The notes beneath the pieces are model-generated. The model was not told the DNA's origin and made no database searches. It was given only the letters and a program-made list of their open reading frames with translations. From Apus apus (Eukaryota; Chordata; Aves; Apodiformes; Apodidae): a DNA stretch of 64,000 nt. Position numbers and translations under genes: made by a program. The stretch covers positions 94,727,440 to 94,791,439 of the forward strand of contig NC_067284.1 in the NCBI RefSeq assembly GCF_020740795.1, in the 5' to 3' direction. Below are positions 37,501-52,500 of this stretch, piece by piece. Numbering within the stretch: the stretch's first letter is position 1; the number at the start of each line of letters is the position of its first letter.

Positions 37501-40500
37501 TCAAGTGAGGAAAGGCTATTAAGATGATATATGTTGCTACCTAATCTACTAGTAACTAAAAAGAAAGTGTAAACAAGCCTATTTAGTGTGGTAAGCAAAG
37601 AATCAAGCAATGATCACCAATAAGTAAAGAGAGGCACAGACACATTTAGTTCAATAGACTACAACCCTAGTCCTCAAAATTATGTAGTACAGTCAAAGGT
37701 CTGATAAAGTCAGTGTTCATACTGACACTACCACTGTCTAACTGACCATGAGGAAACAAATTCCTTTGTATGTCGGTGGGGCACCAAGGAAATGTCAAAC
37801 TGTGAGACAGTGTTATGATAATTATTTAAAGGATTAACTGCAAATATTATTAATAAATTGAGGGAATATCAATTTACTTATGTAATTATTCCGTTTGATA
37901 ATCTTTAAAACTCCTGATAAAAATAATGATTTTTAAAAATTCTGAACAGCTACATTTTAAGAAATTTTTATTAAGGACCTAAGCAGCTACAAGATTCGCA
38001 AACTCATGGCCTTTAGTTTGCAGATGTCTAATGAATGTTTGCCAAATGTCTAACATTTGTATGTCACTACTGTGAAACATTAGTGTTAAATGGACTGAAC
38101 TGATTTACTTTCTCCTAGGTTCCTGTGGTTGTCCACAATGAAACCTCATTTGATGTTTTTTCAGCCAATGATCATCTATTTTGTAGTGAGGTAGGCAGAA
38201 ATATGTTAATGTCCTTTCAAAAATATTTCCTTTAATTCTTTTTAACTCCTTCTAGCTTTTCAATCCAAATTTCTGTCTTGAAGAAATAAGTTGTCACCAT
38301 TTTTTTAAGTGAAAAAAGAAAGATGGGAATAAAATAGCAAGAAATAATCTAGATTTGTATAATAGGTGTTTACCTTTTTCACAATTAAAAAAATTAAGTC
38401 AATAATGGTCAAAAAATTTTCAAACTTTTTTCCATGAACTATGAAGATTACTGGATAATATTCTCAAAACACAAGAGCAAGTAAAAGCTATATTAGAAAG
38501 GTTTCATATTTTTCATTCAAACTTTCCTGAAGTCATGTTCTTAGTTTGCTTGCTAGGTTGTGCAAATGCCTGCCACCCAGCCAGTGTTTTCATTCTCCCT
38601 CAGGTTAATTAAATGTTTACTGAATTTCTACAGATCAGGAAAAAGTATTAAGCAGGTAGAATCAAGGCATCTTAGTGCCTTACTGAATTTAATATTACTT
38701 CATAATTTCTTATTAATTTGGTGCTTCAATACAAATACAAAATTCAACACCAGAGAAACTGTATGGGAGGATGCCACCACAAAAGGTATTATGTAAATTG
38801 TGCTGTTCACAAAGCAGCAATTAATCTTAGGCCAGGTTTCTTATAGTAAAAGCTTATTTTCAGTCTTGTTTATATAATCACTGTAACAGTCTGCTAATAC
38901 TTGTGGAACTATAGCATACATCAGAAATCTGCGTGTTGGAAAAACAAATGCACTAAAGCATGCTTAGTTAATGTTGTTATTTTAGAAATTATTAAATACT
39001 TTTAATGTTTTAGGATTGTTTTTTACTGAGTAAAAAAGAAGTGCTAAAGCCATTACTGATTTTTAGCAGCTATATTTAGCCATAAGCAAATAAATAAGTG
39101 ACAGTTCATAAGTCCTAGAATGTAATTTATTTTAAATTATATGTCCTAATTTTTCTTTCCTAAATGATGATCAGTGCAATTTATACTGTGCCATTACTCA
39201 GTTTCAGGAAGTCTTGTGTTATTGTAGATAGGTATTATGATGATTTTTAGAAAAGTTGTACCAGTTAAATTATTTTTTGCATGAAAACCTAGGATACTTT
39301 TGTTTCACTTCATTTAAAACACAATATTTTTAATTCTTTGATCATTATAATTTGGTTTTGTAAATAAGTATTTTTGCTGTAAGTAAAAAACATCTTTTTT
39401 TTTTGTATTTTTCTCTGTTTTCAGCTGATGAGATGGATTATAAGTGAAATCTATGCAGTCTGGAGGATATATAATGAAAAGGCTTTAACTAATGCAACAT
39501 CCACATTTTTTTGGAAACCATGGGAACATATTTATGCCTTATGTAAAGCTATCAAGGGACACATGCCACTGTACAACAGCTACGGAAAATACATAGTGAA
39601 ACTTTATTGGATGGTGAGTACTTGCCTCCAACAATATATAGATGCTATGCAGCTAATTAGGCAAATGTTAACGGTTAGGGTAAATACTTTTTTTGTTATT
39701 GCAAATATATGGATTTGTAGGCATAGGAGTGTTGACAAATTGTTAATGCATGCTAATAAAAATGCCTTTTACCATTAACGTGAATTTTTTGGTACAACTT
39801 AGAACTTGATTGTGCTTGTTTGGTTTGGTGGGGTTTTTGGTAGGAAGGGGAGGGGCCATTGAAATAACTTTTCTCATAATTTTTTACATTTTGTGTAAAA
39901 CAGCAGCTTAAAGCACAATTGCAATGTATTTAACAGGAAATAATTGGTTCACTCTGTATCATATAGTGAGTGGTTAAAGTAATGTTGATTTAAGTGATTG
40001 TAATTTTTCTGAGCTGCATCTGATGCTTTACATCCTATTTTTACAGGCTTTGATTTCTAAATCATGTGTCCTCTTATACTCCAATGTAAACTGCTTTTGG
40101 CATATTTACACAAATTTGTTTCTTTCTTACACCTTTTTGTTTTACAAAAGCACTTCTTGTTGATATTTTGAGGTTGCGTTTTGTTTTTTTTTTACTGTGT
40201 CTCAAAATGTTATGACAATACCAAGTGCCGTATGTGTGTTCTACATGAATGGAAATTCCTTTTACTGCTTGAATTCTCAGTGCAGGTTGGTTATTTTTAA
40301 TTTCATTTTTGCTAGAGAGAAAAATATGAAGACTGATTGTGAAGTTGCACTGCACTGTAAGCTGTATGATTTAAATTCTCATTCAGTAACTTTTACCCTT
40401 TTTATGTTTCCCTTAGTTTCATCTGCTGATTTTTTTGTGTGCATTAATTTTTTTGAAATAATATTTACAATATTGTTTTTCCTGTGTAGTGAATAATGCA

Positions 40501-43500
40501 GTATTGAGCTTTGATGCACGTTTGGTAGAGCTAGACAAGTGGCCCACACCTCTGGTGTACTGGGTTTAAGAATGTTTTTTATTGTTTAAGTAACTTAAGT
40601 TATCTGATTTTACAGAACTATTTGTATCCAATTGTATTTAAAGATAATTAAAGTCTTCCAATGTAAGGACCATTTACTAAATATGTACTGGTAAAACCAA
40701 AACATCCATGGAGTTTCTAAACATAACAGACAAAAAATTCTTAAAGCTTTTTACAGTCAACAGGGAACACTTAATTTAATATTGAACCTCATACTAATAA
40801 ACAAAGAAATTATCACTGATCTAGAAGTTAGAAGTAGTTATAATATAAAAACTTCCTGTGAATAAAAGTAAGCAGGGATTACATTTACTTCTACATCACC
40901 ATGTTAAATTCTTTATAAATCTGCCCATCTTTTGAAAGAAACATAAATGCAAACACAGCCAGGGAGAGATTTGGAATGGCTGCACTTCTACATAGTGCAG
41001 TTTGATATGTGTTTCTTGAGAGGGAATAAAAACCTGAGCATATTTATTTTTAAATAATCCTACACCATGTACTTGTATGAAGAAAAACTTAACAGTTCTA
41101 ATCTAGTTTAGATCAAATACGATCTTTTGAAAGGAAGCTTCATGCAGTTTGCTAGTGATACATGCCAGCCAGCCAGCACTGAGGAAGAAATAGGAATGCA
41201 TTTAAAACTGAGAGAATTTCTTTACTTTCTTGTAAGGGGAAGCACTTAGCTGATTTACATGTCTGGGCTTTCCTCATCCCTTACTACTGCCTCCACATAT
41301 GGAATAACTTGTATACGTATAGGGAAAGAGAGTAGCAATAGTTTAAAAGGCAGAAATTGTGTTGCCCATGTTCCTCAGGAGAGAACATCATTCTGTGTGT
41401 GAATTTAATGCTGCAGAGGCTGTGCATTCATGTGATAAAAGACTGCATTTTAAAGCACCTATGAGTTTTCAGGGTGTTTTATTTTCTTTGTCACTTTTGG
41501 TTTTGTTACCTTTCTGGCCTTTTGGCTTGCTTAATTTATTTTCTTCTCATTGTACAGATGTATTTCATAGAAAGAAAAGCAAGGGGAAAAAGTGGGTCAC
41601 ATGGTGGAAGATTAAAGAAAATGTACAAATGAGAAAAACTAATACCAGTAGATATAGAAGAGAAACAGATTTTACAGGAGAAAGTGGCAACTTAAATGAA
41701 AAAGGAGAGAAAGCACAGTGGAAGAATAAAGAACTGCTTTCAGTAAAATGGTGTATTGAGTCCTGAGGGATCCATGGATAATAATTTTCACATAATTGGC
41801 ACAATATTTTTTCAGTTCTACCCCACATCCTACTTTCATTTTGCATTCTTGAGTTTTATTGAACTGATTTATTTCCACTTTTTCTCACCAATAGATTTTG
41901 TTTTCAATTCATTGACCTTCTGCCCCATATATTTTTCTCTTTCTCTTGCCATCATATTTCCATAAACTAGCATAATTGCTTTTAGAGTTAACATTGAAAT
42001 GCTATAAGTTTATCAGTGATGCAAAATAAATGGATATGGATTCTATTATTTAATAAGTATAAAAGGAGAGCATTTAATGAGAAGAAACAAAATTTAAATG
42101 GTGCTACATATGCAAAAAATACTACTGCCTTTGAAGTATTAAATGCACAGAATTACTCTGAGTTTAAAAATGTCCAGAGCTATAGAAAATCAAATATCTC
42201 CTCAATCTTTTCCGTTAATTTTCAACTTGTATTGCTCCCTCTATTAAACTTCAGCAGTTATTGAAAAAGGAGATGACTATGTCATCCTTTAATTTACTAG
42301 ATCCTCTTCAAACTTGGGAAATCTTAAAAATCTAGTTTTGGCAGTCATGGAATAGTTTTTCCCTAAAAAAATATTAGCCTCTTTTATGCTTTATTGGTAT
42401 CTTTGCTATTTGGTCTAACTTTATTTTCTTCTGAAACTTATAGAAGTCATATAGTGTTAATCAGCTGGTATTTCAGCTTGAAGCCACAGTTTAGTTGCAA
42501 GCAGAGAACAATAATTTTGCCCTCTCTGATAACTTATGGTGAACATTTTAGTGATTTGGTCAGGCATATTTACTATGGCCCCTCTAGTTCCTTAGCCTCT
42601 CTGTTATGTCTTGATCACTTTGACAGAGACTTTTTTGGAGAATGGTAGACAAGATTATTTTGTGGGATATTAGCTTGGATGAGACATCAGGTGTTGGAGA
42701 TATGAGTGTCTTGTCTTACCTGTTTTTTTCTTATCCTGTAAAAACGGATATTTGTTCATTTTGTATTGTTTCCTATAGTGTTTTAAGACACAATCTTAAT
42801 GCTTTCCAGGACACTAACCACTGCAGCCAACATTCCTAGGTACTTTGTGGGAAACAAGTGGGGCTTGTTTATGTCACAAGTATTTTCTAGACTAAGACCT
42901 TAAAGAGGCATTTGCAGAACTGACATCTTATTTCAGCCTTTTTTTAATCATTACTCTTTTCAGCTGTCTGTCATGGCAGCTGATGAAACAGCAGTGACTG
43001 CATGCACATGATGGTCTACACACATGAGAGGAAATCTATTTGGAAATAGCTGCAATTAGATTTATCTCTGACGTAAAACACTATGAATACTGTTTCTATG
43101 CTTCTCAGATATTATATGAGAACTTCTTTTAAAGCCATCTATAATGTAAATCAAATTACAGTAGACTCTGGTTCTTGAGTTACATGCACATTCTGTTTCC
43201 AACCCACAAACTTGGTGTTTTGTTTCTTATTGCCACCCCCTCCCTCTATCATAGGGTTGCTGGAGAAAGATCATTGTGGATGACACTATGCCTTTCAATG
43301 AAGAGGATCAGTTATTACTACCAGCTACAACCTGTGAAAGTGAACTTTGGCCAATGTTACTGTCCAAAGCCATCCTTAAGCTGGCAAATACTAGGTATGT
43401 TTTGTCATGTCACTTTCTGTTTGTTTTGCAAAAAGTCATTTCAGTGTATATGGGAAATACATTTTGCTACATATTTTCTACTGAAAAATATACATTTTTC

Positions 43501-46500
43501 TGAAAGCTGACACCATAAATCAGTAAAGCAAACTCCTCTATAGCTAAGGAAGGTGCAGTATTTCCTTTAGATGTGTTTGTAAATGCACAGAAAACTGCAA
43601 AGAAACTGGAGAACTCTTCTTGTTTGCTTTATCTGTCATTATTCCTAAAAAGTTTCACATGCAGTTTTCCTGCCAAATTGAAATGTCCAAGAAGTTTTAA
43701 TCAAGTTTTGGTTGTCATCCTTAACTAGTATTGATTTAACCAGTATTGAAATAGAGTATTGTAAGCTACAGTTGATGTTTTTGCTGCAGTTTTGCTGTTG
43801 TGGCCTATTTGGTGATCCACTCCCCTAAAACTGACTTGGAAAGTAGGAAGTGGCCTGTGGTGCAGTGACTGACAATTAGGGCACCAGTCACAAAATTACA
43901 GAATGTTAGGGGGTTGGAAGGGACCTTTGGAAATCATCGAGTCCAACTCCCCTGCCTGAGCAGGATCACCTAGGGCAGGTCACAAAGAAAAGCATCCAGG
44001 TGAGTCTTGAAATTCTCCAGAGAAGAAGACTCCTCAACCTCTTTGGGCAGCCTGTTCCAGTGCTCCATAACCCTTACAGTAAAGAAGTTTTTCCTCACAT
44101 TGAGGTAAAACTTCCTGTTCTAGTTTGCATTCATTGCCCTTTGTCCTATCACAGGGCATGACTGAAAAGATTAGCCCTTCCTTCTTGACACCCACCCTTT
44201 AGATATTTATATACATTAATAAGATCCCCTCTCAGTCTTCTCTTTATTAAACTGCCCCAGTTCTCTCAGCCTTTCATCGTAAGGCAGGTGTTCCAGTCCC
44301 TTAACTGTCCTGTAGCCCCTTGTTGGACTCTCTCAAGTAAATCCCTGTCCCTCATGAACTGGAGAGCCCAGAACTGGACACAATACTCCAGGTGGGGTCT
44401 CTCTAGGGCAGAGTAGAGGGGGAAGAGAACCTGACACACTGTTCTTAATGCACCCCAAGATATCATTGGCCTTTTTGACCACAAAGGGTACATTGCTGTC
44501 CCATGGATAACTTGTTGTCCACCAGGACTCCAAGGTCCTTCTTCATGGAGCTGCTTTCTAACAGGACAGCTCCTAATCTGTACTGGTGCATATTGTTCCT
44601 CCCCAGGTGGCAGGACTCTACACTTATTCTTGTTGAACCTCATTAGGTTCCTCTTTGCCCAGCTCTCCAGTCTGTCCAAATCTTGCTGAATGGCTGCACA
44701 GCCTCCTGGTGAATCAGCCAATCTTCCCAGTTATGTATCATCAGCAAACTTGCCTGAGGATAGACTCTGTCTGAATTATTTTGAAAATAGTTCAAAACAC
44801 TGATCTGGTTAGTCAAGGTTCCCTGTTTTGGTTATATCAAGTTATGTTTGTTGTAAGAGTGATCTAAAGCACTTCTACACAGGCTAGAGAGTTGCCTAGA
44901 ACTGCCCATTAGGAAACTGTTTTCAGGAACCTGTTTGAAATACTGCATTTTGCCAGAGCACAAGGGTCATGGCCAAGTGCTGGCATGCTTTGCCTTGGTC
45001 CTCTCAGGATCTACAGACAGAAATCTCTCTACAGAGTAGCAGACTGTATTGCTTTGAAGGAATGGAGTGTGGTATGCTGGAAATGCAGCCAACTTGTGCA
45101 TAGTAACCTGGGAGTTAGAGCAGCTGCTCAGGAAATGGAAGTTCTAGATTCATATCCCACTTCTAGCGCGAGAGACTTCAAACCCACATCTCCAGCCCTG
45201 CAGAAAGATTCTTTACTGTGTGCTACTATACATAGTATGCTAGCTAACAATTTTGAAACTGTGCTGTTATACTGGAGGGAGCGCTAAACTAAAAGACCTG
45301 ATTCAAAGGCATAAAACCAAATTTGACTGTAGGCTAGCAGTCAGCATGGTTTGAAGACTGAAATAGCAAGTAATGACTTGTTCAGCAAGCTGTTCTGTTT
45401 GTGTGTGGTCTTGATCCTACAGGAAGGAATGTAGACTACAGAGTTTACCATGAGTTGGTTATATTGTAATTCTGTATAATGTCTGCTTTTGTCTTACAGT
45501 ATGCTTGAAACTGGAAATAGAGAGCTGGAGGAATTCACAGTTCTACAGACACTGACTGGATGGATACCAGAAGTTATTCCTCTCCAGTATGCTCTCCAGT
45601 ATGCTCTTCTATTAAATGACTTACATATTACTCATTTAACATTTAATTCTATAAGTTATTATGAAAAAAAAGCTGAGTCCTAAAGTCCTGCAGCATCAAT
45701 TTTGGGAAGTCTATGTTTTTAATTCTGGCACTTGATAAACATGCCTTCAATGAATGAAATATCATTGAGGGTTTTTTTGTAGGTCATACAGTTGCTTGTA
45801 AAACTATTTATCATGTTAAGCTGATACTTATTATTTATAACATTATTCAATTTTTAAACTAATATTAAATACTGTGGTGAAAACAAGGTTAGAAGAATCT
45901 GTTTCATTTAGTATACAGATACAAAATATCTGCCAGTAATAATAATTACAACCTTGTATCTGAATTCACTATAAAATTAGATATCAAGAATTTGAAAGTG
46001 CTCAACTTCAGCTAGTATGGTGTTTTCATCTTTTGAATTGCAACAGTTGATATACTTTTATTTCTAAGCTAAAATAGTATTTCCAACCTATAATAACATA
46101 TTTCATGTTTCCTCTGGGGTTTAAGTCCATTCTGTAGTTTTAAAGAATAGATGTTCTAATTTTGCAGCTGGACATTGTTTTTACTGAATGAACCACTGGG
46201 ATACAGGCACTAAATACTTGGACATTTTTTTTTAATTGCTCTTGTTTGCCTTTGATGCATACTTTCTAATGAATAGATTGATAACAAATAGTTTGGGTTT
46301 ATGTATAATTTATTTAAGTCTAATTATATAAAAGGTATTTTAGCCCTTATTTCAGCAATTTTTATGTTCGAAGCCATGATTGCACTTTGGGTTTTTGATG
46401 TATTTCTGCCTTGCACTAGTGTGTTTGAAGCCCATAGACTTAGAAATCTAAAAACCTACATTTTGTTCCTTTATGTAGCTAGCTTTACAACTGCAACAGC

Positions 46501-49500
46501 AAAAAGCAGTATTCATGACTCTGCCACTTACTTAAAATATATTATGGAGTAAGAAAATGTGAATAGCACAGATTCTTTGCAATAGTAGTAAAACTTGGCT
46601 TTAGCTCATTGTACAATCAATCATGTTATTTGGTTCTTTATTTTTGTTTTTTTTAAAGTGGTTTGAATGCAGTTTGCTTTCATGAAGCATATTCATGGCC
46701 CTGGAAAAATCATTCACTTCTAGGTTACTTCTAGAAACACTGAGCTTCTGTGGAGAATCAGTATCTCTGCAACTGCCATGTCATATCAAAAAGCAGTTGC
46801 AGCTCTGATGGAATCAGTGGAAGAGGCATCAAACTACCTGTGCTGAAACAATTAGGAAAACTAGTTTGGAAGTACCTTTGAGAAGGTTTTTGATGTGCAG
46901 AGCCAGAGTCAAGTTATTATACAGTGTAGTTGCAAAGTGGTCTGCAAATTTCCCTGCTGCAACTTTTATCTCCTAAAAAGCTTTAGAACTAATGCTTTAT
47001 TTATGTGCTCCTCTAACCACCATCTCTTTCTTTATGGATCTATCCATCATCTGTCTCTCAACAAATTGGCTGATACACAAAATTAGGCAAGTCTGTTTTA
47101 TTTAATAATAAAGAAATTAATAATAAATTAACATAGTAACTTTTCTAAGAGTTGGATTGTCAGTTTTAACATAATGTTGTCTAAATGAATATTATGCTTT
47201 CTTTCCCTCTTCCAAATATCATTATCATTGACGTATACATGTGGGTTTTTTTAAAGGCCTGGATACTTGGACAAAGTCTGGAGCTTTCTGAAAAAGACTG
47301 TGCCAGAATTCAAGTTGCCAGATAAGAAGACTCCAGAACTTGATATTTCTCAGTCAGATACAAAACCTACAGAGACCAAAGTCTCAGAGTTAAAAAATGA
47401 AGTTTCATTTGTGAATAAGCAGTCAGATAAACCTGAGAAAGCAGAGAAAACCGATAAACTTGGCAAAGGTCTGTAATTTTAGTTAGTATCTTTGTAGGCC
47501 AAGCATAAATAGTTAGCATAACCTCTGGCTTCAAAATTGTATGTCTTTATTGCAACTCTGTGGGATAGTTGTTGTTTCGTTGAACATGTTGCAATGGTGT
47601 AAATTAGAAAAAGGTTTAACTGTCAATCTCATTAGAAGCAGTAGTAGTCTCTTATGAAAATAGGTTCATTTTATGACAGACATTTGTTCAGCTCTATGTC
47701 ACAGCCATTTTTCTAAAGACTGGTTCCTTGCAGAAGGATAACAGCCAGAGAGGTTACAGTTTCCCCAAAGGCAACACTACTCTGACCATCATTAAATTAT
47801 TCATTTTGTATTGTGTATTAAAAGCATGATTACCTACAGATGGTTCTGACAGGTACATTCTGATGGCTATCTGCATTTTTATTTATAGCAGCTTTTCTGT
47901 TTATGCTACTGGGCATTAATTTTCTTCAAGAGCTGCTAATCTTATTTACATTAAAATGAAAAAAAAAAAGGTTTAAAGACTTTTTTGTTCTAGTATATAA
48001 TTCTTCAATGTTTATATTTCAGTGTTCTTAATTGTTGTTTTAACTTGAAGGTTTAGATGCAATTTCACAAATACTCTAATGTCTTTGGAATGTACAAATC
48101 ATATACTACAATTTCTATTTCTTCCTAGATTTTTGGAAAAAATATTTTCTTCCCCACTTTGAATCCCAAATACTGAGCCTGAATGTGCAAAGTGTTGCAA
48201 AAATATTAGAAAAGACCTGGCTGAGGGAGTCTTGTCTCCTAGGAATTCTTGTTATCATTTTATGACCCACCCACCAGCATAGTAGATTTTTCAGTTTGGA
48301 ATGGACACTCACAGGGATGCAGCCACTGGGAACTTCACTGTTTTTCATCCCACAGGGTGTTTTCATTTATTCCTGGAAAACTTTGTAAATTTAATCCTCC
48401 CTAAAACTTCAATCCCCAACTCTGAGACTACAAGCTCTGTTCAGATGCTCTAGTAATGTTTGGGATTTTTTTTCCTTAGAAATGCATTTTTGTATAATCT
48501 AAATTATGAGGCTTGAAAGGTTTTGCCTGTGGGAGACTTTCTTCTTCCATGTCCATTGGGAACCTATGTCTCATCTGTGTTAGATTTTTTTTGAAATTAC
48601 AGATGCACAGGAGAGATGAATAAAACTTTTGGCAAAGTGCCAGAAACTCAGGAATTCCAAAATTATCCCGACTTGGAATAGTTTGTGGTTTATTTTTTTT
48701 CTTTTTAAAATTTATATAAAATGTCAGTAAAGCATTTATACAGTAGGAGAGTTTATGACTGAAAGATTTTATCTGAAAAAGAAAAATATTGATGTTTATT
48801 TTGCTTAATAGAAAAAGCAGAGCATAAAGAAATGGGAAAAAAGAAAAGCAGAGAAGGAGAAAAAGAAAAGAACAAAGCACATCATTCTTCACAAATGTTG
48901 CCAGAAGCCCAGCGTACTCAGGCCTTAAATGGAAGTAAGTCCTATTCTTTTTAAGCTAAAAATACAAAGAAGAATTACATATAAAGCAAAAGGCTTTGCT
49001 TTTATTTGGTTTTGAACTTAATTGGAGGGAAGTTAACTATACTGTTTTTAAAATTTGTAGTTCATTAACCTATTAAAATCCTGTGAGTTATATTCAGAGT
49101 AGCACTGCAGTAACTTGTGTTTGGTTTCAGAAGGTAAAGTAAATCTATGCAGAATATTTGGAAGTTGATGGCCAGTCATGTAGGACCAAGATTTGTTCTC
49201 CTGGTAAACTTTCTGTATTAAAAAAAAACCCTTTCCTCTCTAATAACTTGTTTTTTCAATAACTACTGTATTTATTAAATTGTGTTTGGAATAGCTGGAA
49301 TACTTCTTTTTTGAAGTCTAGGGGGTTAGGGTGGCCAGAAATCATCTCCAGAGAGTGGCCTGAAACAGCAAAAAAAACTGTTGTGATAGTAACATCTGAA
49401 ACTGGGGCTAGGTTCAATGCCAGTCTCCAGAGGCAGTAGTTGTAAAAAGTTTCTGAATTGTTCTTGGGTATTTTGTAATAGTGACTTTACTTAATGCAAT

Positions 49501-52500
49501 AGGTTTTCTTTGGTTTGGTTTTTGTTTGGGTTTTGTTTTATTTTGTTTGGTTCATTCTTTTTTTTTTCTTTTAATGTATGTGGCTTGAAATACACTTCCT
49601 TTCCAGCACCATAAAAGTGCTTGTTTCCCTCCTGCAAGTTTTCACTCTACCTATTTAGTGTGAGGACTTCAGGGAATTGTTCTTTTTTCTGTGAAAAATA
49701 AGAATTATTTCTAAAGAAATATTTAGCAACTCTTGATATCATTTATATTTTATTTCTAAAATGGCAAAACTGTTTATTCATGTTCCTACTGGCCTGTTTT
49801 AGCACACAGTCTGCACTTTTCCACTAATCAGCCTTTCCTTCTAGGAATATTTCCCCTTTCATACCTAGGGGAGTCCATTCATCCCATAAAAAGTTTTTAT
49901 AATTATCAATATGAGCTACTTAGGCCCTGTGTTCCTATAAAGAGCCACTGCACCATTTTCCATATATGTTTCTGACTTATGATTTTCCTAATCATTTCTG
50001 AATTGCTGGACAGGGTATACTATTCCATGAGAGAAGGCGCTAGCCAGGAATTTGGGAGTTTGTTCTACAAATTGGCCATATATTTGTGCCTCAATACTAG
50101 TTTAGTAGAGATACTAATATTTTCTATGTCACAAGAGACTTGAGAGATTATTATGTTTAGAAATTTCTGAAATCTTACAAGCAGTTCTGTAATGTTAGCC
50201 ATCAGAGTTAATGAGATATATAACATGTAACTGTAAAGCCCTTTTCGTTTTCCTTTTGTCTATTCAAATGAATTTTCATTTACAAGTAGGGACCAGAGCC
50301 TAATATTTTGTTCTGGCTTTTCTAATTCTTATTATAATTCTGCAACATTTATGCCGCTTCTGAACAGAACATTCAGTTTTTCTGAAAACTAAAAAAATAC
50401 CCTCCAATAGGCAAAGTTAATCCGTACCTCACTCAACATAGGAGTTTAACATACAAGCTGCACATCTAATAAAAAAGCTATTGAAAGTCAACTCAAGTGT
50501 TTTGGAAAATTAAAATTCAGCATCAGCTCTTGTTTGTCAAATAAATGTAGAAGAAACAAAATAAGAGAGAGCGAGAAAATTATTCTCAAATCTGCAAAAC
50601 CTGTGATTTTTTTAATTATTTTTTTTTTTTTTTATAAAACCAGTTAAGAACTATTAAAACCAACAGTTCTAATTCCCAGCCTTTCTTTTTAAGTGACTGG
50701 ATATATATACATTACATGTATCAATTCAAATCATACTTTCCCTTCTCTCAGAGACTGAAGCATTTGTTCAGGTTGTGTACTACTCACTCTCTATAAATGA
50801 ATTTGCAAAGCTGCAAATGTGAAACATGAGCAGCTACAAGGATTCAGGAATTTTTAAGAAAGCATTACAGAATTAAATCCACACTGATGGCTTTGCTGAA
50901 TCTGTTTTGTTATACTGTATGTTATAATATTTTTCATCTAATAGTACAACTTCTTTATCGAGGCTATTGGTTTGGACTAGTTTCCCTAGATGCTGAATTC
51001 ACACAAATCAATGGTACCCTTGATGGCAAATAGTTTGCATATATCCTCCTCATTTTTTGTACAGTAAAAAAGGATCAAATCATGTATTATTTTTAATAAT
51101 GGCATAATAAAAAGAGTACTTCTAGTATTGTTATTATTAATAATTAATTATTATTAAAGTGGATATGGTTTCATCTCGTTAATCATTTGCCTGCTCTCGT
51201 AATTTGTTTGTTGCCATCTACTGTCTGCATTGCAGACACTTTTTTTCACAACCCATCTGGGCTGCTTATGACAGCTTTACATTCCACCTGGTATTTGATT
51301 AAATACTCTTTTTTGAGAAATACTTCTCACAAGCAATCAGGTCTGTGTGTCTTATGGTACCCTTCTGTTCTGCAATGCGTAGGACATCGTAGCTGCTCCT
51401 GCTGTATTTGTGAGATCAGCTATGTCAGTAGGGACTGAGATCAAACCTAAATTACAGCCTTGCTTTTGAATAGGTTGGAACTCACAGCTATCACAGGAGC
51501 TGTGGTTAACATAGGAATCATAAGCATGCAGAGAGAAATATTAAGAATCCACTGGAAAGTAACTCTAACATACCATCAGCTTATATTTAATCAAGTAATT
51601 GAATTTCTGGAAGAATATTTAAAATGCAGAGACATCTTACTGCTTAAAAAAACCCACAACATTGCATACCTTCTCAATATAAGGATTTTAAGTCTGATAA
51701 ATTTTATTTTCTAGCTACCTGCCTCTCTGTCATTTTCCTTTCTTTTCTCTTTTCTTTCCCTTTCCTTTTTTCCTTTGTATGCAGACAGCATTGTTTTATT
51801 CTATTTCTCAGAAAATACCTATTCTTAGAGCAACTTCCAGTTAAATACTTATTCAACATAGGAAGCAATTATCCTGTATTTCAGGTGGAGTTGAAAGGAA
51901 CAAAGTCAAAACATTCTGATGAAAATCATGTGTCACAATTTGTGTACTGAAATCCTCTCTTCACTAGCTTGCTTAGATGAGAAAAAAAAAAATAGAAATA
52001 GGTACCCTTCTTTTTGAGCTTTTAGGTCCAACCACAGACCCATAGTCAAGTATTATATTTCCTGGACTTTTCAGTTCCTTTCAGCTTGAGTAAACCGGCT
52101 GTCAGCCAGGCAGCCTTGGTTTCTCTTCATCATTCAGGAACTACCAATGGCCTCTTTCACAGAAACAGGTATAAGATGATTGTGTGGCTGCTGAGTGCAA
52201 CAGATTTCTAGAGGTAACAAAGTGAGCATGTCCCTGCTTTTTATGCCCTGTCTATGGCAAAATTACAGGAAAACAAGCTTCTGGATGGTGTGTGGGATAA
52301 GACCTGTCTAGTCACCCCCTCACAGACATCATTACCTCCACTTTTCCATCTCCTTGACAGAAATAAGAGCAGTAACCATGGTTTACAAGCATTCTTTCTC
52401 AAACTACTTATCTCAGTCTTCATGTCCATTGGCAGGAGTGGCCAGAGCTCTGGCTTAAATCCTTTTGTTGCCAAAATCAAATTTTGCATTTGCTGGTGGG

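Larger units (their letters stand above)
43395..45499 (+). other. ADGB: ADGB intron 6
   Basis: 2.1-kb intron largely occupied by an inverted CR1 copy (43887-44775), followed by a possible old tRNA-derived SINE. Confidence 0.8.

Noticed and set aside
41359..41766. A 135-codon plus-strand frame in ADGB intron 5
   Set aside because: No recognisable domain, no splice sites fitting ADGB phase, and composition like the surrounding intron.
44266..44721. A 151-codon minus-strand frame
   Set aside because: It is CR1-derived with frameshifts ([11 protein letters not shown] text) and is part of the inverted LINE in intron 6.
45587..45683. Extension of exon 7 to the end of its open frame
   Set aside because: The extension is past the donor. 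Splicing at 45586 or 45598 restores the conserved PGYLDKVW join.
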